Assembly: GCA_005776885.1 (NCBI GenBank)
Contig: SXOD01000006.1
Location: 24,045-88,044, forward strand
Length of the DNA stretch: 64,000 bases
DNA from: Planctomycetia bacterium
GTDB lineage: Bacteria; Planctomycetota; Phycisphaerae; Phycisphaerales; SM1A02
Direction: 5' to 3'
The notes beneath the pieces were generated by a model. It saw nothing but the letters and a program-made list of their open reading frames with translations. It had not been told where the DNA came from and made no database searches. The translations under genes and the position numbers were made by a program. Shown piece by piece: positions 39,164-48,284 of this stretch. Every line of letters starts with the position of its first letter. The first letter of the stretch is position 1.

Positions 39164-40725
39164 CGGAGCCGATCCAGTTCCGGGACACGGATGGCGGCGT
39201 TCACGGCCCATTTGCCCCTTCCGATTCGCTTGAAGTCATCGTCGGGCGCGCCGAGGGGTGCGGCATCCGCCTGAGCGATCCTTCCGTGTCCCGACAGCAC
39301 GCTCGGATCACCAGCTCACGCGACTCCTGGATGGTGGAAGACCTCGGCAGCCGGCACGGGCTCTCGCTCAATGGCCGGACGATTGCCCCGCTGATCCCCG
39401 TCGCATTCCGGAATGGTGACACGCTCTCGTGTGCGGGGATTGCGCTCACCGTGCATCGAGCCGGCCCACACCCGATCGGGACGGTGACGGTGGGTGAGGA
39501 TCGCGACGCGACCGACTCAGCCGTGCAGGTGCTGGCGCCACCGCGCCGCCTGGAACTCCTCCTTGAGGCCACTGGCGAGTTGTTCGCTGCGGCCGACGAG
39601 GCCACGCTCTTCGAGTCGCTGGTGGCGATGGTGATCCGCACGGGCGCGTTTGACCGGGCGATGGCCGTCCGCCGGAGTGCGAACGGCGACATCGAGGTGG
39701 TCGCGTGCCAGCCACCTGGTGCCGAGTCGATGCGCCCGGTGTCTCGCACCCTTGTTGAGCGTGCCGGCAGCGGGATCGCCGTCAAGCTCAGCCAGGATGC
39801 CAGTTTTGACTCGGCACACAGCATCGTCACCGGCTGCGTCACGCGTGCGGTGGCCGCCCCCGTCGCCGTGGGCGGTGCGGCGGACGTCGTGATCGTCGCG
39901 GATGCGGCAGGGGGCCAGTCGGATGAACCCGTTGAGGTTGTCGTTGCCGCATGTCGAGTGGCTTCGCTGGCTCGACAGGCGCTTCGCGCCGCCGCCGCAG
40001 AGGAAGCCCGTGCACGGCTGCACGAGGAACTCTCCACGGCCCGCGCGGTGCAGGAGCGACTGCTGCCAGCCCCGACCGGTCGGATAGGTGCGTATGAGTG
40101 GGAGCTGTTCAACCAGCCCGGGACACTGGTCGCCGGCGACGTGGCCGCCATCCTCTTGAACGAGTCCGGGGGCCACGTGCTCCTCGGCGACGTCGCGGGC
40201 AAGGGTGCTGCTGCCGGGATGGTGATGGCCTGCCTCCAGGCGCACTTTGCCGCGTTGGTCGGCCTCGGCGCGACGCTTGCCGACGCGGTGGGCGGAACCA
40301 GCGAGTACTTGTGCCGGCATGGCAGCCGCCACGCGACGGCCGTGGCGGTCGCGATCGAAGGCGACCGCATTTCCGCGCTCGACGCTGGGCATGGACTCAT
40401 CGTCCGTTGCTCGACCGGCTCGGCGGAACTGGTGGACTGCGCCGGCGGGCCACCGATTGCGATGCTCCCCGGCGTGCCATACGCCGACGCCGGCCTTTCC
40501 CTGGAGCCCGGCGAGTCGCTTGTCATCTTCACGGACGGCATGAATGAACAACCGACCTCAGACGGCTCGTTGCTGGGGATAGAGCGGATCCTCCAGCGAC
40601 TGCGCGAGCGGGGACCGTCAGACCCGGTCGCCACGCTTCGTGAGCTGCTTGCCGAGCACATCGGTATGGCCTCACCGGACGATGACGTCTCGATTCTGCG
40701 ACTGCGCCGCGCGCCCTCGGGGTGA
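39160..40725 (+). CDS. FHA, GAF-like and PP2C (SpoIIE/RsbU-type) phosphatase
   Basis: The 521-residue protein has three parts. An FHA domain (about 25-95) contains VGRAEGCGIRLSDPSVSRQHARI and SRHGLSLNG, the phosphothreonine-binding residues. A GAF-like sensor covers about 125-275. A coiled linker (EEARARLHEELSTARAVQERLLP) leads into a SpoIIE-type PP2C phosphatase (about 310-517) with VAGDVAAIL, GDVAGKGAAAGMVMA (metal Asp) and IFTDGMNE and the final PDDDVSILRLR. The first metal motif has DVA rather than DYY/DFY. It is soluble and would reset a Ser/Thr phosphorylation or anti-sigma switch. Coupled by GTGA to the ExbB-like gene. Confidence 0.9.
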   Translation: MTEPIQFRDTDGGVHGPFAPSDSLEVIVGRAEGCGIRLSDPSVSRQHARITSSRDSWMVEDLGSRHGLSLNGRTIAPLIPVAFRNGDTLSCAGIALTVHRAGPHPIGTVTVGEDRDATDSAVQVLAPPRRLELLLEATGELFAAADEATLFESLVAMVIRTGAFDRAMAVRRSANGDIEVVACQPPGAESMRPVSRTLVERAGSGIAVKLSQDASFDSAHSIVTGCVTRAVAAPVAVGGAADVVIVADAAGGQSDEPVEVVVAACRVASLARQALRAAAAEEARARLHEELSTARAVQERLLPAPTGRIGAYEWELFNQPGTLVAGDVAAILLNESGGHVLLGDVAGKGAAAGMVMACLQAHFAALVGLGATLADAVGGTSEYLCRHGSRHATAVAVAIEGDRISALDAGHGLIVRCSTGSAELVDCAGGPPIAMLPGVPYADAGLSLEPGESLVIFTDGMNEQPTSDGSLLGIERILQRLRERGPSDPVATLRELLAEHIGMASPDDDVSILRLRRAPSG

Positions 40726-40745
40726 ACCCGCCCGGGATTCGAGCG

Positions 40746-41768
40746 TCAGTTGTCGGTGTGGGTGAAGTTCGGGGTCGTGGCCGCCGGGATCCACCGCCGC
40801 ATGTCGGTCAGCCCGGCAAGGCCGATCGATTCAGTGCTGCCATCCACCTTGCCGGTCGCAACAAGCTCGCCATATCGCCGAAGGGGCACCGCTGCGCCAT
40901 CGACGTACACCTCGTAGGAGCCGACCAGCGACTGCTTGCCGCCGACGAGGCCGCCATCGAGAAAAGATGCTGCCGCATCGACTCCCTGGAGGATGGCCCC
41001 GCCGAATCCCCAGATGTCCTGGCTGCCCAGTCGATTGGGCGTCACCCACGCCGCTCCGGGGATGAAGTCGTCCGGGTCGCCGTGGAAGCCAACGCCGTAG
41101 TAGGTGCTGGACGCGAAGGCGATCACTTCGCTGGGGCGCTGGACGCCGGCGACATGCCTGGACACGAGGCGCCCTCGGACGACTGCCCCATTCGATTCGG
41201 TGTAGGTGCCGTCCACGAACCGCATCTGGGGCACGCCGCTTGCGCTGGACCACCAGCCGCCCAGGTAGAACGCGTTGTAACCAAAGCCAGGCTGAAACGC
41301 CGCGCCGGCACCCGCCATGGCCAGGCCAGGGAGGATTTCGGCCGGGAGCGCGACCGGGACGTCGGGCGGCAGGAACTCGCTCGTGTCCAAGGTGAACTGG
41401 TAGTCCTCACGGCCACCCAGGACGGGGTCGATTGCGTAGCCGATGTAGCCCGCCAGCCGCCACAGGTACGTCTGTGCCAGCTCGGGCGGGAGATCGTTGC
41501 CATCCTGGTAGCGGTACTTCAGCTTCCACGCCGCCTGAACGCCCGGGTCGACAAAGCCTGGAACGCAGGCGTCATTGTTGTTGTTGGCATAGACCGTCCA
41601 CCCCACGTGAATCTGGCGTAGCCGGTTGAGTTCGCGAGTCTTCTTGCTTTGGGCCATGCCGCGAAAAACAGCCGTGACGACCAGACTGGTCAAGATGGCG
41701 ATGATCCCAACCACCACGAGCAGTTCGATGATTGTGAATCCGCGGCTCCGTCGCATGCGTTCTCCCAT
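40746..41768 (-). CDS. Type IV pilin-like prepilin protein (planctomycete pseudopilin family)
   Basis: The 340-residue protein begins MGERMRRSRGFTIIELLVVV, a prepilin cleavage site (after Gly, with Phe and the Glu at +5) followed by a long hydrophobic helix. The mature part starts RELNRLRQIHVGWTVYANNN, like the DUF1559/type II secretion PulG-like proteins that planctomycetes hold in large numbers. The C-terminal region has the usual VQRPSEVIAFASS (DUF1559-type) and a terminal HTDN. It would be a minor pseudopilin-like surface protein. ATG 41768 has TAGACT 6 nt upstream. Confidence 0.85.
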   Translation of the reverse strand: MGERMRRSRGFTIIELLVVVGIIAILTSLVVTAVFRGMAQSKKTRELNRLRQIHVGWTVYANNNNDACVPGFVDPGVQAAWKLKYRYQDGNDLPPELAQTYLWRLAGYIGYAIDPVLGGREDYQFTLDTSEFLPPDVPVALPAEILPGLAMAGAGAAFQPGFGYNAFYLGGWWSSASGVPQMRFVDGTYTESNGAVVRGRLVSRHVAGVQRPSEVIAFASSTYYGVGFHGDPDDFIPGAAWVTPNRLGSQDIWGFGGAILQGVDAAASFLDGGLVGGKQSLVGSYEVYVDGAAVPLRRYGELVATGKVDGSTESIGLAGLTDMRRWIPAATTPNFTHTDN

Positions 41769-41774
41769 TCCAGC

Positions 41775-41801
41775 AGTCTACGGGGCGGCCACCGATGTCA
41801 A
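41775..41801 (-). promoter_or_regulatory. Promoter (minus): TTGACA, 15 nt, TAGACT
   Basis: On the minus strand TTGACA (41796-41801) and TAGACT (41775-41780) are 15 nt apart. The -10 ends 6 nt before ATG 41768. Confidence 0.55.
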
Positions 41802-41818
41802 TGGGGAATCGACCCGAT

Positions 41819-43081
41819 TCAGCGGCCTTCACCGACGCGGACCGTCACGTGCTGCACCTGGCCGGCAGCGATCTTGGCGTGGCCGCTCCCCAGTTCCCCG
41901 ACTGGATCGGGCGGCACGATCTCCACGACCTTCTGGCCCAGCCGGGCTTCGCCAGCCTTCACCTTCGCCTCGAACGCAAGGCATTCCGCAAGCAGGCGAT
42001 CCAGGATCTCCGGTTCCGGCACATTGGCGACGCGTTCCCCTTGGACATAGATGATGCCGCGCCGGTCGCCGGCGAACACGGCGACATCCGCCCCCTCGGC
42101 CTCGCCTGGGCCGTTCACGATGCACCCCATGACGGCCACCTTGATCGGCAGTTCCAGGCTCGGCATGAGCGTGCGCTCCACTTCCTTGACCAGCGTGAAG
42201 AGGTCCACCTGGATGCGCCCGCAGGTGGGACACGCGACGAGTTCAACGCCCTTGCGAGCGCGCATGCCCAGGCAGCAGAGCATCTCGGCGGCGTCCTTGA
42301 CCTCGTCGATGTGGTCGCTGGCGTAGGAGATGCGCACCGTGTCGCCAATCCCGTTGGCGAGCAGCGAACCGAGGGCGACGACGCTTCGGATGGACCCGGT
42401 GTCGCGTGTCCCGGCGTGCGTGACGCCAAGGTGCAGCGGGTAGTCGAAGCGCGCCGCGATTTCCGTATAGGCGTCGATCACCAGCGCGGCGTCCATGCTC
42501 TTGGCGCTGATCACGATGTCGTGAAAGTCGCGCTCGCGGAAGATGTCCAGGTATTCCTCCAGCTTGGCGATCATGATCGCCAGCAGGTGGCCGCTCTTGT
42601 GGCCTGCGAAGTACTTGCCAAGCTCCACGGCGCGCTTCTGCTTGTCCTTGCGCTCGATGATGGAACCCTCATTGACGCCGATGCGAATGGGGATGCCGCG
42701 CGACTTGCAGGCGTCGATGACCGCGTTGACGTGCCCGCGGTCGGAGATGTTTCCGGGGTTGAGCCTGATCTTGTGGACGCCCGCCTCGACCGCCTCCAGT
42801 GCCCGTTGGTAGTGGAAGTGGACATCGGCCACGATCGGGACGGAGACCTGTGGAATGATCGCCGCGAGGGCCTCGGTGTCCTTGCGTTCGGGGACGGCCA
42901 CTCGCACGATGTCGGCACCGGCTTTCGCGTACCGCTGGATTTCAGTCACGCACGCGTCAATGTCCCAGGTGTAGCCCGCACACATCGTCTGGACCGACAC
43001 CGGAGCAGTGCCGCCGATGCGTACACGGCCCACCCGGTCGTCGCCGACGGTCACTTCTCGGGTTGCGCGCCTGGGCTGCAT
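41819..43081 (-). CDS. ispG: 4-hydroxy-3-methylbut-2-en-1-yl diphosphate synthase
   Basis: IspG converts MEcPP to HMBPP with a 4Fe-4S cluster, the penultimate MEP step. The 420-residue protein has the TIM-barrel domain (VPIVADVHFHYQRAL, HKIRLNPGNI, LHLGVTHAGT) and the C-terminal Fe-S part with CPTCGR and GCIVNGPGEA. The N-terminal cysteine of the third ligand is in the same region. The length suits the direct two-domain bacterial type, without the large insert seen in plants and some planctomycetes. TAGAAT lies 6 nt before ATG 43081. The gene is divergent from the MFS gene. Confidence 0.97.
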   Translation of the reverse strand: MQPRRATREVTVGDDRVGRVRIGGTAPVSVQTMCAGYTWDIDACVTEIQRYAKAGADIVRVAVPERKDTEALAAIIPQVSVPIVADVHFHYQRALEAVEAGVHKIRLNPGNISDRGHVNAVIDACKSRGIPIRIGVNEGSIIERKDKQKRAVELGKYFAGHKSGHLLAIMIAKLEEYLDIFRERDFHDIVISAKSMDAALVIDAYTEIAARFDYPLHLGVTHAGTRDTGSIRSVVALGSLLANGIGDTVRISYASDHIDEVKDAAEMLCCLGMRARKGVELVACPTCGRIQVDLFTLVKEVERTLMPSLELPIKVAVMGCIVNGPGEAEGADVAVFAGDRRGIIYVQGERVANVPEPEILDRLLAECLAFEAKVKAGEARLGQKVVEIVPPDPVGELGSGHAKIAAGQVQHVTVRVGEGR

Positions 43082-43087
43082 CGGGTG

Positions 43088-43093
43088 ATTCTA
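43088..43093 (-). promoter_or_regulatory. -10 hexamer TAGAAT (minus) of ispG, leaderless spacing
   Basis: TAGAAT on the minus strand ends 6 nt before ATG 43081. Confidence 0.6.
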
Positions 43094-43148
43094 CGCGCAT
43101 GCCGGTCGCAATTGACCTATCGTCCCGCGACCCCAGGAGACCCGTTCC

Positions 43149-44495
43149 ATGTCCACAGCGATCGCGACCGCGCCAACATCCGGCTCCTTCCTCAAGAGCC
43201 GCCTCTCGTTCATGATGTTCCTCCAGTACGCGATCTGGGGAGCATGGCTCCCGATCCTCTACCCGTACCTCATGGGGCACAGGAAGTTCTCGCTGGACGA
43301 GACGGGTTACTGCCTGGCGGCCGGCGCCATCGGCGCCATCTTTGGCCCGTTCATCGCGGGGCAGCTGGCCGATCGAGTGTTCTCCACGGAGAAGCTGCTC
43401 GCCGTGTCGCACCTTCTTGGGGCGATCCTGGTGTGGATGTTGGCCGAGGCCGCGGACTTCAAGACATTCGTGGCGCTGAGCCTGGTGTACGGCTTCGTGT
43501 ACGCACCCACGATCGCGCTCACCAACTCCCTCGCCTTTACGCACTTGCCCAATCGTGACCGGGACTTCGGCCCCGTCCGGTTGTGGGGGACCATCGGATG
43601 GATCGTCGCCGGGATTGCCGTGGGCCAGGTGCTGCTTCGCCAGTACACGCCCGCCATCGCGGCCGGCCTGGAGGGTGATGCGCTCAAGGTCGCCCAGGAC
43701 GCGGTCACGGCTGAACAGAACGCGGGCCGCGCCTTTGCGTTCCACATGAGTGCGGTCCTGGGGATCGTGATGGCCGTGTTCTGCCTCACTCTGCCTCACA
43801 CGCCGCCGAGCAAGACTGGCGGCCAGAAGTTGGCGTGGGCGGAGGCGTTCAAGGAGATCCGGGTGCAGCCGCTCGTCACCCTCTTCTTGCTCGCGATCCC
43901 CGTGAGCATGATTCACCAGTTTTACTTCGTCTTCACCAGCGACTTCGTGAGCGGGATCCAAAACGCGGCGAACAACGAGGCCGCCAACAAGTTTGCCAGC
44001 ACCGTGAACTCGGTCCTCGGCGTCGGCGGCGGCGGGCTCATGACCATCGGCCAGATGACGGAGATCGGCGTGCTCGCCCTGATGCCGATCCTCGCCACCA
44101 AGCTCACCAGGAAGTCGCTGCTCGCGATCGGGCTCATGGCGTATGCCGGACGCATGGCGCTGTTTGCCTACGCCCCCAGCCTCGCACCGGTGCTGCTGGG
44201 CGTGGCGCTCCACGGGTTGTGCTTCGGCTGCTTCATCTTTGTCGCGTTCATGATCGTGGACGAGAACACGACCAAGGACATCCGCGCCACCGCGCAGAAC
44301 CTGTTCAACCTGGTGATCGTCGGCATCGGCATCATCGTGGGCAGCTACTTTGCGACCGGCGTCGTCGCCAAGTGGGCCAGCGCAAGTGGGACGATGGACT
44401 TCGCCAAGCTCTTCAGCGTCCCGATGTGGATGGCGTTGGGGTGCCTCGCCGCACTTTTCGCGTTCTACCCAAGGCACGCCAAGTCGCACAGCTGA
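43149..44495 (+). CDS. MFS transporter of the nucleoside permease (NupG-like) family
   Basis: The 448-residue, twelve-helix protein begins LSFMMFLQYAIWGAWLPIL and continues with GFVYAPTIALTNSLAFTHL and the RLWGTIGWIVAG stretch (Arg-x-Trp-Gly), the marks of the nucleoside:H+ symporter group. The second half contains MTEIGVLALMP and RATAQNLFNLVIVGIGIIVG. Substrates of planctomycete members are not established. It has a ribosome site AGGAG about 10 nt before the ATG, unlike its divergent neighbour ispG. The stop codon is in a 17-bp tandem duplication. Confidence 0.85.
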   Translation: MSTAIATAPTSGSFLKSRLSFMMFLQYAIWGAWLPILYPYLMGHRKFSLDETGYCLAAGAIGAIFGPFIAGQLADRVFSTEKLLAVSHLLGAILVWMLAEAADFKTFVALSLVYGFVYAPTIALTNSLAFTHLPNRDRDFGPVRLWGTIGWIVAGIAVGQVLLRQYTPAIAAGLEGDALKVAQDAVTAEQNAGRAFAFHMSAVLGIVMAVFCLTLPHTPPSKTGGQKLAWAEAFKEIRVQPLVTLFLLAIPVSMIHQFYFVFTSDFVSGIQNAANNEAANKFASTVNSVLGVGGGGLMTIGQMTEIGVLALMPILATKLTRKSLLAIGLMAYAGRMALFAYAPSLAPVLLGVALHGLCFGCFIFVAFMIVDENTTKDIRATAQNLFNLVIVGIGIIVGSYFATGVVAKWASASGTMDFAKLFSVPMWMALGCLAALFAFYPRHAKSHS

Positions 44496-44513
44496 ACAAG
44501 TCGCACGGCTGAC
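44480..44513 (+). repeat. 17-bp tandem duplication over the MFS gene stop codon
   Basis: Copy 1 44480-44496 (CAAGTCGCACAGCTGAA) carries the TGA stop. Copy 2 44497-44513 differs at two positions and repeats the TGA in another phase. The rest of the gap to 44557 shows nothing else. Confidence 0.75.
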
Positions 44514-44557
44514 TGCGACGAGGCCAAAGTGGCCAGCGATGGCGCGGCTCGCCCGGG

Positions 44558-47209
44558 TCAGTTGGGAGTCGTCGCGGCCGCGTGGAGCGCCAGTTCCTGC
44601 ACGCCGCCGGGGAGCCTGAGCGCATCCAGCGGCGTCCCGTCGGCGACAGGCGTGCCGTCCAGCGTGGTGATGGTGAAGGTGGACTGGCCACTCATGTGCT
44701 TCTTGAGCGCTGCCTCAAGGGCCGTCCGCTCCCCGTCGGGCAGCTTGGCAAACGCCTCGCGGCCGCGGCACTTGGGGAAGCCGCTGCAGCCCAGCCAGGG
44801 ACCGCGCTTGCCGTCTCGGAGGTTCATCGGCTTGCCGCACTTCTCGCAGGATCGCCCGGTGACCACCGGTGGCGCGGAGGGGAACTTGATCTTCTTCTTC
44901 TTGTCGATGTTCAGGATGAACTTGGTGCCGGGGTCTTCGCTGGTGAGGAACTCACCGAATCGACCCTTGCGCAGGATCATGGGCTTGCCGTCCACCGGGC
45001 AGAGGAGGTCCACGCGCTCGGGCAGCATGGGCCGGCCGCGGCGATCCACGGGTGCCGCGTACTTGCAGTCCGGGAACTGCATGCAGGAGAGGAATCGCCC
45101 ATTGCGGCCAAATCGGTAGCCGGTGTGCGCACCGCAGGTCGGGCACGCGTACGGCGCCGGGGTCATCTCCGCCTTCGTGTGGACCATGTGCTCGTGTGCG
45201 CGCACGAGCGTCGGCTTGAAGGTGTCGTAGAACTCTCGAAGCATCTCGCGCCACCCCATCGAGCCTGCGGCGACATCGTCCAGCTCCTCCTCAACATGCC
45301 GGGTGTAGCCCAGCTCGATGAACTGGTCCTTGAACTCGCGGGCCAGCAGGTCAGTCACCACCATGCCCAGGTCCGTCGCGGCGAGGCTGCGTCCAAGGCT
45401 CTCCACATACCCGCGGTCCAGGATGACGCCGATGATGCTGGCGTAGGTGGATGGCCGTCCGATGCCCTCCTCCTCCAGCTTCTTGACCAGCGTGGCCTCG
45501 GTGTAGCGGGGGGGCGGCGCAGAGAACGACTGGCGAGGCTCGACGGAGAAGGGAGCCACCACGTCGCCTTCCTTCAGCGGGGGGAGATTCTGGTCCTCGT
45601 CCCCCGACGGAACGCCGGCGGCGCGGTAGAAGCCGTCAAAGGCCAGCGTGCGCCCATTCGCCTTGAGCGTGGCACCCGGTCGGTCGCTGCGCTTGAGGAG
45701 GATCGCGGTGGAGTCCCATTCGGCGTCCACCATCTGGCAGGAGACGAACGACTTCCAGATGAGCGTGTAGAGCTTGAGCTGCTCCTCTTCCAAGGTGCCG
45801 CGCAGGGACTCAGGAGTCCGGGAGGGATCCGTCGGCCGGATCGCCTCGTGTGCTTCCTGCGCGCCCTTGGTGTTGGCCTTGTCGTAGAAGCGGGGCTTCG
45901 CCGGGAGATATCGATCCCCATACTCATGCCCGATGTAGTCACGCACCTTGGAGAGCGCCTCGCCGGAAAGGTGCAGCGAGTCCGTCCGCATGTAGGTGAT
46001 GAGGCCAACCAGCCCAACGCCTGGCACATTGACGCCCTCGTAGAGTCGCTGGGCCACGCGCATGGTTCGATCCGGCCGGAAACCCAGCCGGCTGGAGGCT
46101 GCCTGCTGGAGCGTGCTGGTCTTGAAGGGGGGATAGGGGCGCTTGGTCGTGCGGCTGGTCTCGATCGAGGCCACGGTGAATCGTGCCGCAGGATCGACCT
46201 CGCCAGTCAACGTGACCACGCGGGTGCCCCGTCCAACGCCATCCTTGTCGCTCGTTTCCGTCGCACGGGGGTTGAGCATTCCCGAAGCCTCCGCAGCGCG
46301 AACGGCCGCCGGAACCAGGTCCGCCTTGGAGTGGGAATCGGCTTCGATCTTGAGCCGGTCGCCGCCAATGTCGATCACGTCGCATTCAATCGCCTGGTGA
46401 TCGGACATCCACGCGGACTGCTCGCGGCCAATCGGTCCCTTGCCCCGTTCGTCGCGGCGAGCCATGAAGGTGGACCACTCGCCGACCAGCGACGCAGCGG
46501 TGCCCGGCGAGGCCGTCCGGACGGCGATAGACCAGCGCTCATCCGGGCGGAACGCCTCGATCTCGCGCTCGCGATCCACCACCAGCCGCGTGGCCACGCT
46601 CTGCACCCGGCCCGCGCTGAGCCCACCCGCCACCTTCTTCCACAGGAGCGGCGACACCTCGTAGCCCACGATGCGATCCAGGATGCGCCGCGCCTGCTGC
46701 GCCTCCACGCGCCTCATGTCGATGGCGCGTGGCTGGCTGAACGCCGAGGTGATCTCGTCCTTGGTGATCGCGTCGAAGGTGACGCGCTTGGCCTGGAGCG
46801 GGTCCACGCCAAGGAGGTCAGCCAAGTGCCACGCAATCGACTCCCCCTCTCGGTCCAAGTCGGTCGCGAACCAGACGCACTCGGCGGCCTTGGCCAGCTT
46901 TTTCAGTTCCGCAACCGTCTTGGCCTTGCCTTCGCTGATTTCGTAGGTCGGCTCGAAGTCATTCTCAAGGTCCACGCCTGGGACGGGGGCCTTCACTCCC
47001 TTGGGGTTTCGGGCGGGCAGGTCGCGGATGTGCCCGATCGACGCCTTCACCACGAATCCAGGTCCCAGGTACTTCTCGATCGTCTTGGCCTTGGCGGGGC
47101 TCTCCACGATGACCAGTTGGCTGCCACCCCCGGCGCTGGCTGCGGGTTTTCGCTTCGACGTCGATGGGGCACGCTTTGGAGCGGCCTTCTTGGGGGAACG
47201 GGATGCCAT
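44558..47209 (-). CDS. topA: DNA topoisomerase I
   Basis: TopA relaxes negative supercoils. The 883-residue protein has the Toprim domain at the start (VESPAKAKTIEKYLG, about 33-47, with FATDLDREGE further on). The active-site tyrosine is in GLITYMRTDSLHLSGEAL, and KSFVSCQM and YTEATLVKKLEEEGIGRPST follow. The C-terminus has zinc-ribbon repeats (YACPTCGAHTGYRFG, CPVDGKPMILRKGRFGEFL, KCGKPMNLRDGKRGPWLGC) that help DNA binding. An N-terminal Lys/Ala extension (about 30 residues) precedes the fold. Weak promoter 47223-47249. Confidence 0.97.
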   Translation of the reverse strand: MASRSPKKAAPKRAPSTSKRKPAASAGGGSQLVIVESPAKAKTIEKYLGPGFVVKASIGHIRDLPARNPKGVKAPVPGVDLENDFEPTYEISEGKAKTVAELKKLAKAAECVWFATDLDREGESIAWHLADLLGVDPLQAKRVTFDAITKDEITSAFSQPRAIDMRRVEAQQARRILDRIVGYEVSPLLWKKVAGGLSAGRVQSVATRLVVDREREIEAFRPDERWSIAVRTASPGTAASLVGEWSTFMARRDERGKGPIGREQSAWMSDHQAIECDVIDIGGDRLKIEADSHSKADLVPAAVRAAEASGMLNPRATETSDKDGVGRGTRVVTLTGEVDPAARFTVASIETSRTTKRPYPPFKTSTLQQAASSRLGFRPDRTMRVAQRLYEGVNVPGVGLVGLITYMRTDSLHLSGEALSKVRDYIGHEYGDRYLPAKPRFYDKANTKGAQEAHEAIRPTDPSRTPESLRGTLEEEQLKLYTLIWKSFVSCQMVDAEWDSTAILLKRSDRPGATLKANGRTLAFDGFYRAAGVPSGDEDQNLPPLKEGDVVAPFSVEPRQSFSAPPPRYTEATLVKKLEEEGIGRPSTYASIIGVILDRGYVESLGRSLAATDLGMVVTDLLAREFKDQFIELGYTRHVEEELDDVAAGSMGWREMLREFYDTFKPTLVRAHEHMVHTKAEMTPAPYACPTCGAHTGYRFGRNGRFLSCMQFPDCKYAAPVDRRGRPMLPERVDLLCPVDGKPMILRKGRFGEFLTSEDPGTKFILNIDKKKKIKFPSAPPVVTGRSCEKCGKPMNLRDGKRGPWLGCSGFPKCRGREAFAKLPDGERTALEAALKKHMSGQSTFTITTLDGTPVADGTPLDALRLPGGVQELALHAAATTPN

Positions 47210-47222
47210 GGGGGGGTGGAAC

Positions 47223-47249
47223 TATCTAGACGGACGGCCCGGCCGTCAA
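47223..47249 (-). promoter_or_regulatory. Likely topA promoter (minus): TTGACG with TAGATA/GATAGT
   Basis: On the minus strand TTGACG (47244-47249) is followed after 15 nt by TAGATA (47223-47228), or after 17 nt by GATAGT. The ATG is at 47209. An inverted repeat GACGGCC/GGCCGTC overlaps the -35. Confidence 0.45.
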
Positions 47250-47284
47250 GCCGGAAGAAGCGGACAGGATGGCAGATTCGGGCC

Positions 47285-47311
47285 CATCCCCCTCTGGGGG
47301 ATGACTTTTTT
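47285..47311 (+). terminator. Hairpin with plus-strand T-run, opposed to both flanking genes
   Basis: CATCCCCC (47285-47292), loop TCT, GGGGGATG (47296-47303), then AC and six T (47306-47311). This is a good intrinsic terminator on the plus strand, yet topA and miaA both run on the minus strand. The rest of the gap 47210-47311 holds the topA promoter. Confidence 0.55.
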
Positions 47312-48259
47312 CTAGAAAATCAGGTTATCCGCCACTCTTGCGGCCCATTTCTCCGGATCACCGTCGGTTGCGTCAATCCAGAGTGATCGCGGCACGGCCT
47401 GAAACCGCCTGAGCCAGGTCCGCTGCTGCTTGGCGTACCGCCTGGTCCGGATGGCCGTGCGCTCGATCGCCTCGTCCAGCGCCACGCGACCCTCGACGTG
47501 CGAGAGCAGTTCGTCATATCCAACGGCGGCCCGGGCCTGTGGCAGGAGGGGGCCAGCCACGGCGAGCCGGCGCACTTCATCCAGGAAACCGCGCTCCATC
47601 ATGTCCCTGACGCGAGCGTTGATTCGCCGATTGATGAGTTCGACCGGCCAGTGCAATCCAACCAACAGCCAATCCCCCGGCACGTCGCGTATGCACGCAC
47701 CCCACTGCCGTTGATGCGTCGAGATTGATTGCCCGGTCAGACGGGCCACCTCGAGGGCCCTGATCGTCCGGCGGTTGTCATTCACGTGGATCCTGGCCGC
47801 CGCGCCGGGATCGACCGCTTCCAGCTCGGCGCGGAGTTGCGTCGGCGTTCGCGAGGAGAGTTCCGCGCGAATGGACTCGTCGGCGGGGGGAATGGGGGCG
47901 AGGCCATCGACCAGCGCCCTCATGTACAGATTGGTGCCGCCAACCACGATCGCGATTCGTCCGCGCGCATGGATGGAATGCATTGCAGCCCGAGCCCCCC
48001 GGAGCCAATCGGAGACCGTGGGCGCCTCGCGGTGCGGGTCGGCGATGTCCAGCATGTGGTGCGCCACGTGCTTTCGATCCTCGACCGACGGCTTGGCGGT
48101 CCCGATGTCCATGCCCCGATAGACCTGCATCGAATCGGCGCTGACGATTTCCGCCGGTGCGCGCGACGCCAGTGCCATCGCCAGCGACGACTTGCCGCCA
48201 CCGGTGGGGCCCAGGACGACGATCGTCCGCAGGGGGTTGATTGGCGCCGATGTCTCCAT
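47312..48259 (-). CDS. miaA: tRNA dimethylallyltransferase
   Basis: MiaA adds a dimethylallyl group to A37 of tRNAs that read UNN codons. The 315-residue protein has the P-loop GPTGGGKS at 17-24 (unusual GGG where most have GTGKS), EIVSADSMQVYRGMDIGTAK, VVGGTNLYMRAL and the final RYAKQQRTWLRR-F motif with the tRNA-binding basic helix. Start ATG 48259 gives the family length; the frame is open further upstream but that would read across pgk. It is divergent from pgk with a gap of 25 nt. Confidence 0.95.
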   Translation of the reverse strand: METSAPINPLRTIVVLGPTGGGKSSLAMALASRAPAEIVSADSMQVYRGMDIGTAKPSVEDRKHVAHHMLDIADPHREAPTVSDWLRGARAAMHSIHARGRIAIVVGGTNLYMRALVDGLAPIPPADESIRAELSSRTPTQLRAELEAVDPGAAARIHVNDNRRTIRALEVARLTGQSISTHQRQWGACIRDVPGDWLLVGLHWPVELINRRINARVRDMMERGFLDEVRRLAVAGPLLPQARAAVGYDELLSHVEGRVALDEAIERTAIRTRRYAKQQRTWLRRFQAVPRSLWIDATDGDPEKWAARVADNLIF

Positions 48260-48268
48260 CTGAGGCCG

Positions 48269-48274
48269 TATCTT
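48269..48274 (+). promoter_or_regulatory. -10 hexamer TATCTT of pgk
   Basis: TATCTT ends 10 nt before ATG 48285. Confidence 0.45.
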
Positions 48275-48284
48275 CCCCGGAATC

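Noticed and set aside
44500..44519. Hairpin GTCGCA/TGCGAC after the MFS gene as a terminator
   Set aside because: Short stem with no T-run; it is better explained as part of the 17-bp tandem duplication.
44582..47386. A 934-codon open frame on the plus strand antisense to topA
   Set aside because: Composition is Arg/His/Leu-rich shadow sequence of the topA gene, which is certain from its Toprim, tyrosine and zinc-ribbon motifs.
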